From Tateyamaria sp. Alg231-49 (GTDB taxonomy: Bacteria; Pseudomonadota; Alphaproteobacteria; Rhodobacterales; Rhodobacteraceae): a DNA stretch of 64,000 nucleotides. Within the stretch, counting starts at the first letter, position 1, and each line of letters opens with the position of its first letter. Under the pieces are notes generated by a model that saw only the letters and a program-made list of their open reading frames with translations, did not search any database and was not told where the DNA came from. The translations under genes and the position numbers were made by a program. The stretch is from contig NZ_FRFA01000001.1 of assembly GCF_900143535.1 (NCBI RefSeq), positions 462,387 through 526,386 of the forward strand, written 5' to 3'. Shown here piece by piece: positions 8,939 to 18,723 of this stretch.

Positions 8939-9129
8939 TTGTTAAAAAAACTCCGTTGATGGGCAACTTCAGCAGTGACCATGTCTTCAGGTCAATAAAA
9001 ACTTCTCCAAACCGATCATAAAGTGCCATATTACTTAACTGGTGTCTGAAAATGACCGGAATATTTTGGATTTCTGTGTTTAACTAGGCATCCGTCTTTA
9101 TGGACAAATGACTAACCGGGGGTTTCCAC

Positions 9130-10527
9130 ATGAAAAACAGCAGCTTTCTTGCTGGCGTAGTTGCCAGCTTTGTACTGGCGTTCGCGCCGCACGCAGGCAT
9201 GGCACAAGACGATGAAGCCTTGCCGCAAACTCTGTTCACCAACGTGAATGTCTTTGACGGAGTGAATGAAGCTCTAATCGAAAACGCCAGCGTTCTGGTT
9301 GAAGGCAACCTGATCAAGACGGTGTCTTCCGACGCGATTGATGCACCGGATGCGACCGTCATCGACGGTGACGGCCAAACGCTTACGCCGGGCTTCATCG
9401 AGAACCACGCGCACCTGATGCTTATGGGCCCCTCCCTTTCAGCGATGGAGGCCGACACGACTTGGGAAGACTTCGGTATCCACGGCACAAGAATGGCAGA
9501 GATGTACCTCATGCAGGGATTTACGACGGTGCGTGACGCCGGAGGCGCCAACGGTGGACTTCGTCGCGCCATCGACTCTGGCCAGATCGTTGGGCCTCGT
9601 TTCTACCCTTCTGGTGCCTTTATTGGGACGCGCGGCGGCCACGCGGATTTTGCCACCTTCACATCACCACCCGGGGGTTCGACAAATTTCGGTCGCCTGA
9701 ATTTGTCTCAGGAAGTCACCGGTGTGGACGACGTATACCTTTATGGCCGCAACAACTTCCGCATGGGAGCCACCCAATTGAAGTTCATGATCTCAGGCGG
9801 CGTGGTCTCGGCATTCGACCCATGGCAATTGCTGGCCGGAGCACCGGAAGAAATCGCTGCGGCAGTGCAAGTTGCAGCTGAATATGAGAGCTATGTGATG
9901 GCGCATGCCTATCGTAAGGAAGCCATCATGAACGCGCTCGATGCGGGTGTCATGTCCATCGAGCACGGCTTCTCATTCGACTGTGACATCGCGAAAGTAA
10001 TGAAAGAGAAAGGGGCTTACATCACGACCAATTTGACGGCTTTTGACCCAGGCCTTCTCGATGTACCCGCCGTCAAGAACCAAGCGTCTAGCCTCGCGAA
10101 AGCGAAATCTGCTTCGGCGACATTTGCCAATTACATTCCGAACATGAAAGAATGCCCCGTGCCACGCGGCTTCCAGACAGATTGCGTTGGGTCTGTTGAA
10201 GCTTGCAACATTCAGATTGCGTATGAAAAGCACCTGAACAATGACTTTTTCGGACCCTATCAATCGATGCTGACGCTAACGTCGATCGGCGGAGAAATCG
10301 CAGCGCTGTCGGGAAGCTTCATGAACCCCTATCCTGACGCCAAGCTAGGAGTGATCGAGGAAGGCGCCTATGCCGACATTCTGTTGCTCGACGGAAATCC
10401 GCTCGAGGACTTCTCGGTAGTTGGCACCGGAGACCAGTGGTTCGGCGCAGACCCACGTCCCGACAGCCCAGAAACCATACGTATCATCATGAAGGATGGC
10501 GTGATTTACAAAAACACGCTGGACTGA
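9130..10527 (+). CDS. Exported metal-dependent amidohydrolase (imidazolonepropionase/prolidase-like)
   Basis: A 465-residue protein of the amidohydrolase superfamily with a Sec signal peptide (hydrophobic 6-22, cleavage near AGMAQ at 23-25), so it acts in the periplasm. Metal-site residues are visible: H93-A-H95, Lys218 (candidate carbamylated Lys in QLKFMISGG), His259, His279 in EHGF, and Asp351 in QTDCVG. The C-terminus has the typical GVIEEGAYADILLLDGNPLED closing segment. Close relatives cleave Xaa-Pro dipeptides or cyclic amides; the substrate is not decidable here. It is the first gene of a four-gene run of exported proteins. Confidence 0.88.
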   Translation: MKNSSFLAGVVASFVLAFAPHAGMAQDDEALPQTLFTNVNVFDGVNEALIENASVLVEGNLIKTVSSDAIDAPDATVIDGDGQTLTPGFIENHAHLMLMGPSLSAMEADTTWEDFGIHGTRMAEMYLMQGFTTVRDAGGANGGLRRAIDSGQIVGPRFYPSGAFIGTRGGHADFATFTSPPGGSTNFGRLNLSQEVTGVDDVYLYGRNNFRMGATQLKFMISGGVVSAFDPWQLLAGAPEEIAAAVQVAAEYESYVMAHAYRKEAIMNALDAGVMSIEHGFSFDCDIAKVMKEKGAYITTNLTAFDPGLLDVPAVKNQASSLAKAKSASATFANYIPNMKECPVPRGFQTDCVGSVEACNIQIAYEKHLNNDFFGPYQSMLTLTSIGGEIAALSGSFMNPYPDAKLGVIEEGAYADILLLDGNPLEDFSVVGTGDQWFGADPRPDSPETIRIIMKDGVIYKNTLD

Positions 10528-10594
10528 TGAGATTGCGGGGCGGTTCAATACCTCGGCCGCCCTGCACACTTCTTCGAACAAGGGTCAGATTGAT

Positions 10595-11371
10595 ATGAAC
10601 ATTGTGTCTATTGGCATTCGGGTGGCCGCCGCCCTCGTTTTGTCTGCAACGTTGGTCTCAGCCACAGAAAACCGACCGGTGGATTGGGATGATTTGATAA
10701 ACCAGTCCGCGCAAACGTTTGAGGACCCATTTAGAGACCTGAGCTACGATCAAATCTTCGATGTCAGAACAGTTTTTCAAAAACGACAAGATTTGGAAAA
10801 CCCGTCCCTGACCGATGACGCCCGTACAGAAGCCGAGACTGCTCTGAACGAAACACTTGCCCGGCTCGCTGAGGCAGAAATTGACGCCGACTGGCTGATC
10901 TCGCAGCGTTGGATTGTTGCAGAGCGGCGCCAGAAAGCAGCAACCGCAGCCAACCCGCTGCTCGATGGGAAAACGGTGACGCTGGCCGGCTTTGCCATTC
11001 AGGCGCCACCGGAAGACGATGGGACGCGGATTGTTTATCTCGTGCCAGAGCGGGGCATGTGCAGCCATATGCCGCCACCAAACGCCAACCAGATGGTGCG
11101 TGCGGTGGTCGAAGGTGACTGGAGCCCAAAAACGTTGCACGAACCTGTACGACTGACAGGAAAACTGAGCATCGAAGAGACGCAGCAGAGTTTCCACATT
11201 GTCGATGGTTCGGTGCAAATGAACGCCAGCTATGTCCTTGATGTTACTCAGGTCGAAACGATTGAAGACATGCGGAAAAGCCAACAGGCGAATGACTGGG
11301 CGACATCCCACGCTAAACGGCTGCGCGCATCTGGGAAGCTGTACGGTCCAAAACAAGGAGTGTCAGAATGA
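10595..11371 (+). CDS. Exported DUF3299 domain protein
   Basis: A 258-residue protein with an N-terminal signal peptide (hydrophobic 5-20, cleavage after VSA). The second half (about 125-220) fits the DUF3299 pattern: LLDGKTVTLAGFAIQ, a beta strand ending YLVPERGMCSHMPPPNANQMV with a conserved Cys/His and Pro-rich loop, and a C-terminal LTGKL strand. A helical spacer of about 80 residues precedes it. The function of DUF3299 is unknown; the Cys-x-His loop suggests a ligand or metal site. The stop overlaps the ATG of the next gene (ATGA), so it is co-translated with the beta-barrel protein. Confidence 0.78.
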   Translation: MNIVSIGIRVAAALVLSATLVSATENRPVDWDDLINQSAQTFEDPFRDLSYDQIFDVRTVFQKRQDLENPSLTDDARTEAETALNETLARLAEAEIDADWLISQRWIVAERRQKAATAANPLLDGKTVTLAGFAIQAPPEDDGTRIVYLVPERGMCSHMPPPNANQMVRAVVEGDWSPKTLHEPVRLTGKLSIEETQQSFHIVDGSVQMNASYVLDVTQVETIEDMRKSQQANDWATSHAKRLRASGKLYGPKQGVSE

Positions 11372-12243
11372 GACACCTCATCGCGACCGCCCTGCCGCTG
11401 ATGCTGGCAGCACCGGCCTTTGCGCAAGTGGGCCCAAACATTGATGATCTTGCAAAAGAGCTTTCAAATCCGGGGGCTGCAAACGCGACCCTGAATTTCA
11501 AGCTGGAGTATCGCACCTTTGACGGTGATCTGCCCGGTGCAGATGATCAGGACAGTTTGACAGCGACATTCCAACCCGTCTTTCCGTTCATATTGGAGAA
11601 CGGAAACAACCTGATCTTCCGTCCGGCATTTTCGTATGTCTTGGATCAACCCATTGCCTCGCCCACTGGGTTCTCGGATCTAAGCCAATTCGGCGATATC
11701 CCGTATGATCTGCTGTATTCTTGGAACAACAATGGCTGGACCTTTGGGGCCGGTTTGGTTGGTTTGATACCAACAGGCAGTGGCATTTCGTCAGATAACT
11801 GGCTGCTGGGCCCAAGTGCGCTGGCAGTAAAGACACAAGACTGGGGCGTCTGGGGCTTCTTTCCCTTTCACAACGAAAAAGTCGGTGGAAGCGGGCCTGA
11901 TGTGTCCATCACCTCGCTTCAGTATTTCTTGTTCTACGGGCTGGGCAACGGATGGCAAATCGGAACCGGTCCCACGATCACCTACGATTGGAACGCGGAC
12001 AGTGATGACGCCTGGACAGTCCCATTCGGCATTCAAGTCGCCAAAACAACGGCGATTGGGAACCAGCTGATCAAACTCAACGCAGGCATCGAGAAAAGCG
12101 TCATAGCCCCTGATGCCTTTGCTTCGGACTGGAAATACACGTTCACGTTCAGCCCAGTCATAAGCAACCCGTTTCAACCCAATCCACCGTCACCACCCGT
12201 GGACGAGGTCACACGCGCCGCGGTTCTGGCGCCCATCAGATAA
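11368..12243 (+). CDS. Probable outer-membrane beta-barrel protein
   Basis: A 291-residue protein with a clear signal peptide (cleavage after AFAQ, about residue 20) followed by alternating amphipathic strands rich in aromatic residues (for example WTFGAGLVGLIPTG, WQIGTGPTITYDW, WKYTFTFSPVI). This is the pattern of small outer-membrane channels, similar to the phenol-degradation MetA/neuromedin-U-like transporter group. There is no terminal Phe; the sequence ends in a Pro-rich tail. It sits between the DUF3299 protein (4-bp overlap) and the OprB-type porin (9 nt gap). The barrel prediction is by eye. Confidence 0.65.
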   Translation: MRHLIATALPLMLAAPAFAQVGPNIDDLAKELSNPGAANATLNFKLEYRTFDGDLPGADDQDSLTATFQPVFPFILENGNNLIFRPAFSYVLDQPIASPTGFSDLSQFGDIPYDLLYSWNNNGWTFGAGLVGLIPTGSGISSDNWLLGPSALAVKTQDWGVWGFFPFHNEKVGGSGPDVSITSLQYFLFYGLGNGWQIGTGPTITYDWNADSDDAWTVPFGIQVAKTTAIGNQLIKLNAGIEKSVIAPDAFASDWKYTFTFSPVISNPFQPNPPSPPVDEVTRAAVLAPIR

Positions 12244-12252
12244 GGTTCTCAC

Positions 12253-13437
12253 ATGCTCTGCAGATCGCTCTCCGCCGCGTCAGTTCTCGTCTGCCTTGCG
12301 TGTTCTGCATTTGCTCAGGGCCTAGGCGGACCATCTTCGGTCGAGGCAGATTTGCAACCCGGCGATGGTCTGACTGATCCGCAGTTCCGGTCGGACTTTC
12401 CGGTGAACGTCGCGCCGAGCTATTTTGAGTGGAAGGAAGGCCTTGCAGAACAAGGTTTTCGCTTTAACTTGGACTATTTGGCGTTGGGACAGACAACGAA
12501 CTCTGATTTGGGCGAAGGAAACGCGTCGGGCGGGATTTTCCGACTCTATGGGTCCTGGCAGGCGACCGATCGCGGAAGTCTGACATTCAAACTGGAAGAT
12601 CGGCACGCTTACGGAGATGTGGCGCCTCAAAACTTAGGGTTTGATGCGGGCGCGCTGTCAATCACTGGCACGGCTTTTAATGACAATGGTACGCTTCTGA
12701 CCAACCTGTTCTGGACCCAGCGTGCGGCAGATGGGTCATGGACGCTACAATTCGGCATTCTGGATGTAACGGACTTTCTGGACATCTATGGGTTGGTCAG
12801 CCCCTACACCGCCTTCCAAAACCTGGCCTTCAATACGAACCCCACGATCAACGCACCAAACCCGGGCTTTGGCATTGCTGGGGGCGTTAAACTGGGAGCG
12901 AACTACTATTTGACGGCTTCGGTTGCCGATGCAAACGCTGACCCCTCCAGTCCTGACCTGGATGTCTTCTCTGACGGTGAACTCTTCAAGAGTGTGGAAA
13001 TTGGCTACACCAGCGGGTTTGATCGCGTCTATTTCGATAACATCCACTTCACATTCTGGCATGCGGACGCGGCCGATGACGGCAGCCGCCTCGAAGATTA
13101 TGGCGCCAGCTTTTCGGCGGCATGGTTTGTAGGGAACAAGTGGATGCCATTCTTTCGTGCTGGAACATCCAAAGGTCGGGCAGCGCTTTATGATAAATCG
13201 GTGTCGATGGGCTTGGGGTATTTCGCCCGAAACACAGATTTGGCCGGAATCGGATTCAATTGGGCCGAAGCAAATGGTATCTCTGGCGACCAGAAAACGA
13301 TTGAGGCGTTTTACAGGTTCTCCATTTCACCCAACCTACAGATCACACCTTCGATTCAGTACATCTCAGACCCCTTGCTTGCCACTGACAAGTCCAGCCT
13401 CACGGTATTCGGGCTGCGTGCACGGATTGTCTTCTGA
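12253..13437 (+). CDS. Carbohydrate-selective porin, OprB family
   Basis: A 394-residue outer-membrane porin with a signal peptide (cleavage near AFAQ, residue 22). The FEWKEGLAEQGFRFNLDYLALGQ-like opening, the ASGGIFRLYGSW and GSLTFKLEDRH strands, the NLFWTQ block and the terminal aromatic residue (ending VF) fit OprB-like porins, which admit sugars or small organic solutes. It is the last gene of the exported amidohydrolase operon, suggesting it imports the substrate or product of that enzyme. The solute is unknown. Confidence 0.82.
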   Translation: MLCRSLSAASVLVCLACSAFAQGLGGPSSVEADLQPGDGLTDPQFRSDFPVNVAPSYFEWKEGLAEQGFRFNLDYLALGQTTNSDLGEGNASGGIFRLYGSWQATDRGSLTFKLEDRHAYGDVAPQNLGFDAGALSITGTAFNDNGTLLTNLFWTQRAADGSWTLQFGILDVTDFLDIYGLVSPYTAFQNLAFNTNPTINAPNPGFGIAGGVKLGANYYLTASVADANADPSSPDLDVFSDGELFKSVEIGYTSGFDRVYFDNIHFTFWHADAADDGSRLEDYGASFSAAWFVGNKWMPFFRAGTSKGRAALYDKSVSMGLGYFARNTDLAGIGFNWAEANGISGDQKTIEAFYRFSISPNLQITPSIQYISDPLLATDKSSLTVFGLRARIVF

Positions 13438-13985
13438 CCTAGAAGGTAATGACCTCTAAGAAAGCCAATTTTCCTTAAGTGGCTAATACTTGAGAAGGCA
13501 TTTATGGGTCCGAATGTGTCTTGCAGTGATGCAAAGAAAAACCAACTTTGAACCATTATGACAAATGGTTAAGATCTTTGCTTTGCTGGCTTTTGACTGT
13601 GAAAAAGCACATTAACCGCACATCACAACCGATTGTTGTATAAACTATTTTCTCAATTTTGATGTAACAGGGCATCGCTACGCCATTTCGAGTATCAGAG
13701 ACGATGTGCGGCAAAGACGCGCGTTCGAACTGGTGAGTGAGAGCGAGGAGTCTGTCGACCACATCGCTTCGCGTCTTGGATATACAAACAGTTCGAACTT
13801 CACGCACGCGTTTCGAGGTTGGACTGGCAAATCACCACGTGACTTTCGAAGGACCCGTTAGGCTCCTTTTGATCTTCTTGCTGCGACTGAATGGACCTTG
13901 CGCAAGTTTCCCGACCTTGTGTTCGACTCTGACCGCGACTTCCTGCTCAGTGCAGAACGGCGGGAAAGATTCAAACCAATTCTCG
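13438..13985. other. Intergenic region with AraC remnant
   Basis: These 548 bases lie between the porin gene and the convergent helicase gene. They are AT-richer than the flanks up to about 13680. The only coding signal is the AraC C-terminal remnant at 13661-13861. Nothing recognisable is visible in 13438-13660 or 13862-13985. Confidence 0.6.
13661..13861 (+). pseudogene. AraC-family regulator remnant (second HTH only)
   Basis: Reading from 13661 in frame to a TAG at 13859-13861 gives about 66 codons. The last 55 are a good AraC second helix-turn-helix: DDVRQRRAFELV, then HIASRLGYTNSSNFTHAF, then KSPRDFRR. No ligand-binding domain, first HTH or plausible start codon with a ribosome site lies upstream, so this is a 3' remnant of a lost regulator gene. 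It resembles the intact AraC gene at 7931-8938 in the same block (for example LGY..SSNFTHAF against LGYSDPSNFSRAF), without being a copy of it. Confidence 0.75.
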
Positions 13986-15254
13986 TTACGTCTTGGGCTT
14001 GGGTTTGCGTCGACGTCGGTTGCCCGGCTTGGCCCCACCTGGCGCACCGCCGGGACGACCACCACCGGGGCGTCCGCGTCCCCTGCCCCGGCCACCGCCG
14101 CCAGGCTTCCTTGCGGTCGGGTCATCCACAGGCTCCCAAGGGCGGCCAGAGGCCACCGGAATGGCCGTTTTCAGTACCTTCTGAATGTCTTTGAGCTGAT
14201 CCATCTCGTCGGGCGCGCAAAACGCGATCGCGGCGCCGTCCTTACCAGCGCGGGCTGTACGACCAATGCGGTGCACATATGCCTCGGGTACGTTGGGCAG
14301 ATCAAAGTTGTAGACGTGCTTGACGTCTGGAATGTCCAGGCCCCGCGCCGCCACATCCGTGGCCACCAGCACCTTGACCTCGCTCGCCTTGAACGCGGCC
14401 AGCGCGCGGTCGCGCTGTCCTTGCCTCTTGTCACCGTGGATGGCGGCAACGGCAAAGCCCTTTTTCTCCACTGCACGGGCAAGACGGTCGGCCCCGTGTT
14501 TGGTGCGGGTGAAGACTAGTGCGCGCTCATCTTTGTGTTCGGACATCAGCTCGATCAGCAGTGCAGTCTTTTCAGCCTTGGCGATAAAGTGGATGGCTTG
14601 GGTGACTTTGTCGGCGGCCTTGCCGGGAGGAGACACTTCCACCCGGATCGGGCTGCGCAGGTAGGAACCCGCGATCTCGGCCATCTGTTTGGGCATCGTC
14701 GCGGAAAACAGCATGGTCTGGCGATCTTCACCCATCATCGACGCGATCTTGCGCAAGTCATGAACAAAGCCAAGGTCCAGCATCTGGTCCGCCTCGTCCA
14801 GCACCAAAAACCCGGTCTGATCAAGACGCACGGCACGGCGATCCACCAGATCAAGCAAGCGCCCGGGCGTGGCGACCAGAATGTCGACGCCTTTGGACAG
14901 CCGTTGGATCTGCGGATTAATGGACACACCACCCACCACGATCTGCACTTTCATATCCGTGAGGGCACGCAGCACAGTCGCAATCTGCCCCGCCAATTCA
15001 CGTGTCGGCGCAAGGATCAGGCCGCGGGCCGTTTTGGGGGCAGCACGTGCGCCCTCTTCCATCAGTCGCGCAATCAGTGGAATGCCAAAGGCAGCCGTTT
15101 TTCCGGTGCCGGTTTGGGCCAACCCCATCACATCGCGCCCATTCATCGCATGCGGGATCGCCTGGGCCTGAATGGGGGTCGGGTCCGTCAGACCCATCTC
15201 TGCAACGCGCGCACGCAATGCGTCCGGCAGGTTCATCATGTCAAAATCGCTCAT
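13986..15254 (-). CDS. DEAD-box ATP-dependent RNA helicase (RhlE-like)
   Basis: A 422-residue cytoplasmic RNA helicase. Motifs occur in the expected order: the Q motif (PTPIQAQAIP), AQTGTGKT, PTRELAGQI, DEADQML, SAT and HRIGRTARAG. The C-terminus is a basic Gly/Arg-rich tail of about 40 residues, a likely RNA-binding extension. I chose the ATG at 15254 because AAGGGGGG lies just upstream. Members remodel RNA during ribosome assembly or mRNA decay, often in the cold. It is divergent from fur/mur with 90 bp between starts. Confidence 0.93.
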   Translation of the reverse strand: MSDFDMMNLPDALRARVAEMGLTDPTPIQAQAIPHAMNGRDVMGLAQTGTGKTAAFGIPLIARLMEEGARAAPKTARGLILAPTRELAGQIATVLRALTDMKVQIVVGGVSINPQIQRLSKGVDILVATPGRLLDLVDRRAVRLDQTGFLVLDEADQMLDLGFVHDLRKIASMMGEDRQTMLFSATMPKQMAEIAGSYLRSPIRVEVSPPGKAADKVTQAIHFIAKAEKTALLIELMSEHKDERALVFTRTKHGADRLARAVEKKGFAVAAIHGDKRQGQRDRALAAFKASEVKVLVATDVAARGLDIPDVKHVYNFDLPNVPEAYVHRIGRTARAGKDGAAIAFCAPDEMDQLKDIQKVLKTAIPVASGRPWEPVDDPTARKPGGGGRGRGRGRPGGGRPGGAPGGAKPGNRRRRKPKPKT

Positions 15255-15344
15255 GGCCCCCCTTGGACCCATCCCCGCATGGCGTCAACCGCAAACGGGG
15301 ATAGCGAATTGTGCAAGCGGCAATCCTTCGCTAAACCAAGACCC

Positions 15345-15767
15345 ATGAGTGCCAAACGCCCCACCATCACCCAGCGAAGCGAAGCCAATGGTCTGCGCAT
15401 GACCCACCCGCGCCGGGTGATTGCCGAAGTATTGGAATCTTCTGACGACCATCCGGACGTCGAAGAGCTTTACAATCGCGCAAGTGCTGTGGATTCCGGC
15501 ATCTCGATCGCCACGGTCTATCGTACGGTTAAGCTGTTTGAAGAGGCTGGTATTCTGGACAAGCTGGAATTCGGCGACGGGCGCGCGCGCTATGAAGATG
15601 CCGAGCGCGAACACCACGACCACCTGATAGACATGAATTCGGGCGAAGTGATCGAATTTATGGATGCAGAGATCGAGGCCTTGCAGGAAAAGATCGCCCA
15701 AAAACTTGGGTATGAGCTGCGCGGTCACCGCCTTGAGCTTTATGGCGTGCCAAAAAAAAATCTCTGA
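15345..15767 (+). CDS. fur: Fur family metalloregulator (Fur/Mur)
   Basis: A 140-residue metal-responsive repressor. The N-terminal winged helix carries GLRMTHPRRVIAEVLE and ISIATVYRTVKLFEEAGI. The C-terminal dimerisation domain carries the metal-site block REHHDHLIDMNSGEVIEF and ELRGHRLELYGV. In Rhodobacteraceae this type often acts as a manganese-responsive Mur; the choice between iron and manganese cannot be made from sequence. The frame remains open far upstream (from 14535) only because it shadows the helicase gene; the ATG at 15345 gives the family length. Confidence 0.92.
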   Translation: MSAKRPTITQRSEANGLRMTHPRRVIAEVLESSDDHPDVEELYNRASAVDSGISIATVYRTVKLFEEAGILDKLEFGDGRARYEDAEREHHDHLIDMNSGEVIEFMDAEIEALQEKIAQKLGYELRGHRLELYGVPKKNL

Positions 15768-15786
15768 GCGTGAAAAAGGAAAACCT

Positions 15787-16479
15787 GTGAGTGACCGAAA
15801 CCGCCCTTTGTTGGCTGTATTGATCGATGCCGACAACGTGCCCGCCAAATTCGCTGACGCGATCTTGCGCGAAGTGACATCAATTGGCGAACCTGCCCTG
15901 CGGCGTGTGTATGGTGACTGGACCTCGGGACGACTGAACGCGTGGTCAGCCCGCATTCTGGAACTGGGGCTGGTCGCCCATCAGGATACGTCCAACACCA
16001 CGGGCAAGAATGCCAGCGACATCGGCCTTGTGATTGACGCCATGGACATCCTGCACGGGAGGCGCTTTGACGGATTTGTCATCGTCTCGTCAGACAGTGA
16101 TTTTACAGCCCTTGCCAACCGCCTGCGAGAAGACGGGCTGACCGTGATTGGCATCGGCGAGGCCAAGGCCCCCGAAGCGCTGCGCAATGTCTGCAACCGT
16201 TTTATCCTCATTGAAAACCTTCTTGACGAACCACAGGCGACAACCAGTCGCGAAGCCCCCAAGTCCGCTCTGCCCCTGATTGAGGCCGCCATGGACAAGA
16301 TCGACCAGGACGATGACTGGTATGCGTTGGGTCAGATTGGTCAGGCCATCCAGAACGCGCATCCCGATTTTGATACGCGCACTTATGGACATCGAAAGCT
16401 GTCAGCCCTTGTGGACTCGCTCAAAGGAGTAGAAACGCGCAAGCAGGGCAATCAGTTGATGCTTCGGTTGGCGCAGTAA
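15787..16479 (+). CDS. NYN domain protein with C-terminal LOTUS/OST-HTH-like domain
   Basis: A 230-residue protein. The N-terminal NYN (PIN-like nuclease) domain has the acidic residues expected for metal-dependent RNA cleavage: LAVLIDADNVPAK, SDIGLVIDAMDIL and VIVSSDSDFTALANRLRE. Residues about 165-230 resemble an OST-HTH/LOTUS RNA-binding domain. I chose the GTG at 15787 because AAGGA lies about 7 nt upstream and the NYN fold begins at once; an upstream start would lie inside fur. It follows fur by 19 nt, so it is probably co-transcribed. The RNA target is unknown. Confidence 0.87.
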   Translation: MSDRNRPLLAVLIDADNVPAKFADAILREVTSIGEPALRRVYGDWTSGRLNAWSARILELGLVAHQDTSNTTGKNASDIGLVIDAMDILHGRRFDGFVIVSSDSDFTALANRLREDGLTVIGIGEAKAPEALRNVCNRFILIENLLDEPQATTSREAPKSALPLIEAAMDKIDQDDDWYALGQIGQAIQNAHPDFDTRTYGHRKLSALVDSLKGVETRKQGNQLMLRLAQ

Positions 16480-16488
16480 AGGCAAAAC

Positions 16489-17364
16489 ATGGACAATTTG
16501 CGCGGCGCAGCGATCATGGTGCTGGCCATGCTTGGCTTTGCGATCGAAGACGCTTTGATCAAACTGCTGTCCGGCGCTTTGCCTGTTGGTCAAATCATCG
16601 GTCTTCTTGGGATCGGCGGGGCCACTGTCTTTGCTGTTCTGTGTCGTGTGCAGCGCCAGTCTCTTTGGCAGGCGAGCTTTTTGGCGCGCCCAGTGCTTTT
16701 GCGAAATCTGGCCGAATTGTTGGGCACTTTGGGCTTCGTCACAGCTCTTGCCTTGATCCCTTTGTCTACGGCCTCGGCCATTCTCCAAGCTGCCCCCTTG
16801 CTGGTCACGCTTGGAGCGGCCGTGTTTTTCCGCGAACCAGTGGGCTGGCGGCGCTGGGGCGCGATCCTGGTCGGGTTTGGCGGTGTGTTGATGATCATTC
16901 GGCCTGGCACGGATGGGTTTGACTGGCTGTCTCTTTTTGCCGTGTTGGGTGTGTTGGGGCTGGCAGTTCGGGATCTCGCTACGCGACGGGTGACCTTTGC
17001 GATCAGTTCGATGCAATTGAGCTTTCTTGCGTTTCTGACGCTCATCCCTGCTTCGGTCATCCTGCTGACCTTTGGTGGGGTCGCTCCGGTCATGCCAAAT
17101 GGGCTGCAATCCGGGCTTCTTGGCGCCGCAGTCCTGATTGGGGCCATCAGCTATTTTGCGATCACTTACGCCATGCGGATTGGCGACATTGGGTTCGTCA
17201 CGCCCTTTCGCTATTCACGTATGATCTTTGCATTGATCATCGCCATGGCGCTGTTTGGTGAGAATCCGGATGCGCTGACCCTGATTGGGGCAGCGATTAT
17301 CGTTGCTTCCGGCCTCTATACCCTATGGCGCGAACAGGTGCTAAAATCACAGGCCAGCGCCTGA
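16489..17364 (+). CDS. EamA/DMT superfamily transporter
   Basis: A 291-residue inner-membrane protein with ten predicted helices and the two-fold EamA repeat (helices from MVLAMLGFAIEDALIKLL; second half with SSMQLSFLAFLTLIPASVILL). The substrate is unknown. It begins 9 nt after the NYN gene and is probably read from the same transcript. It is distinct from the EamA protein at 5638-6522. Confidence 0.87.
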   Translation: MDNLRGAAIMVLAMLGFAIEDALIKLLSGALPVGQIIGLLGIGGATVFAVLCRVQRQSLWQASFLARPVLLRNLAELLGTLGFVTALALIPLSTASAILQAAPLLVTLGAAVFFREPVGWRRWGAILVGFGGVLMIIRPGTDGFDWLSLFAVLGVLGLAVRDLATRRVTFAISSMQLSFLAFLTLIPASVILLTFGGVAPVMPNGLQSGLLGAAVLIGAISYFAITYAMRIGDIGFVTPFRYSRMIFALIIAMALFGENPDALTLIGAAIIVASGLYTLWREQVLKSQASA

Positions 17365-17375
17365 CCCCCCTTTTG

Positions 17376-17396
17376 CTAGCGCTCACATCGCGCTAG
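17376..17396. promoter_or_regulatory. Inverted repeat upstream of eno
   Basis: CTAGCGC and GCGCTAG form perfect 7-bp arms around a 7-nt spacer, 12 nt after the transporter stop and 43 nt before the enolase ATG. It could be a short terminator hairpin or an operator for eno; there is no T tract. Confidence 0.45.
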
Positions 17397-18713
<1,317 letters not shown>

Positions 18714-18723
18714 CGCCCGGTCG

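Noticed and set aside
8939-9129. Imperfect repeats TTAACTGG/TTAACTAG in the AraC-amidohydrolase intergenic region as an operator
   Set aside because: Spacing of 45 bp and short matches are not convincing; no perfect direct or inverted repeat is visible here.
13737-14519. 260-codon plus-strand frame over the AraC remnant and helicase 3' end
   Set aside because: It is in a different frame from the AraC remnant and antisense to the helicase.
14535-15344. Long N-terminal extension of the fur frame
   Set aside because: It lies antisense to the helicase gene; the Fur family length and start support ATG at 15345.
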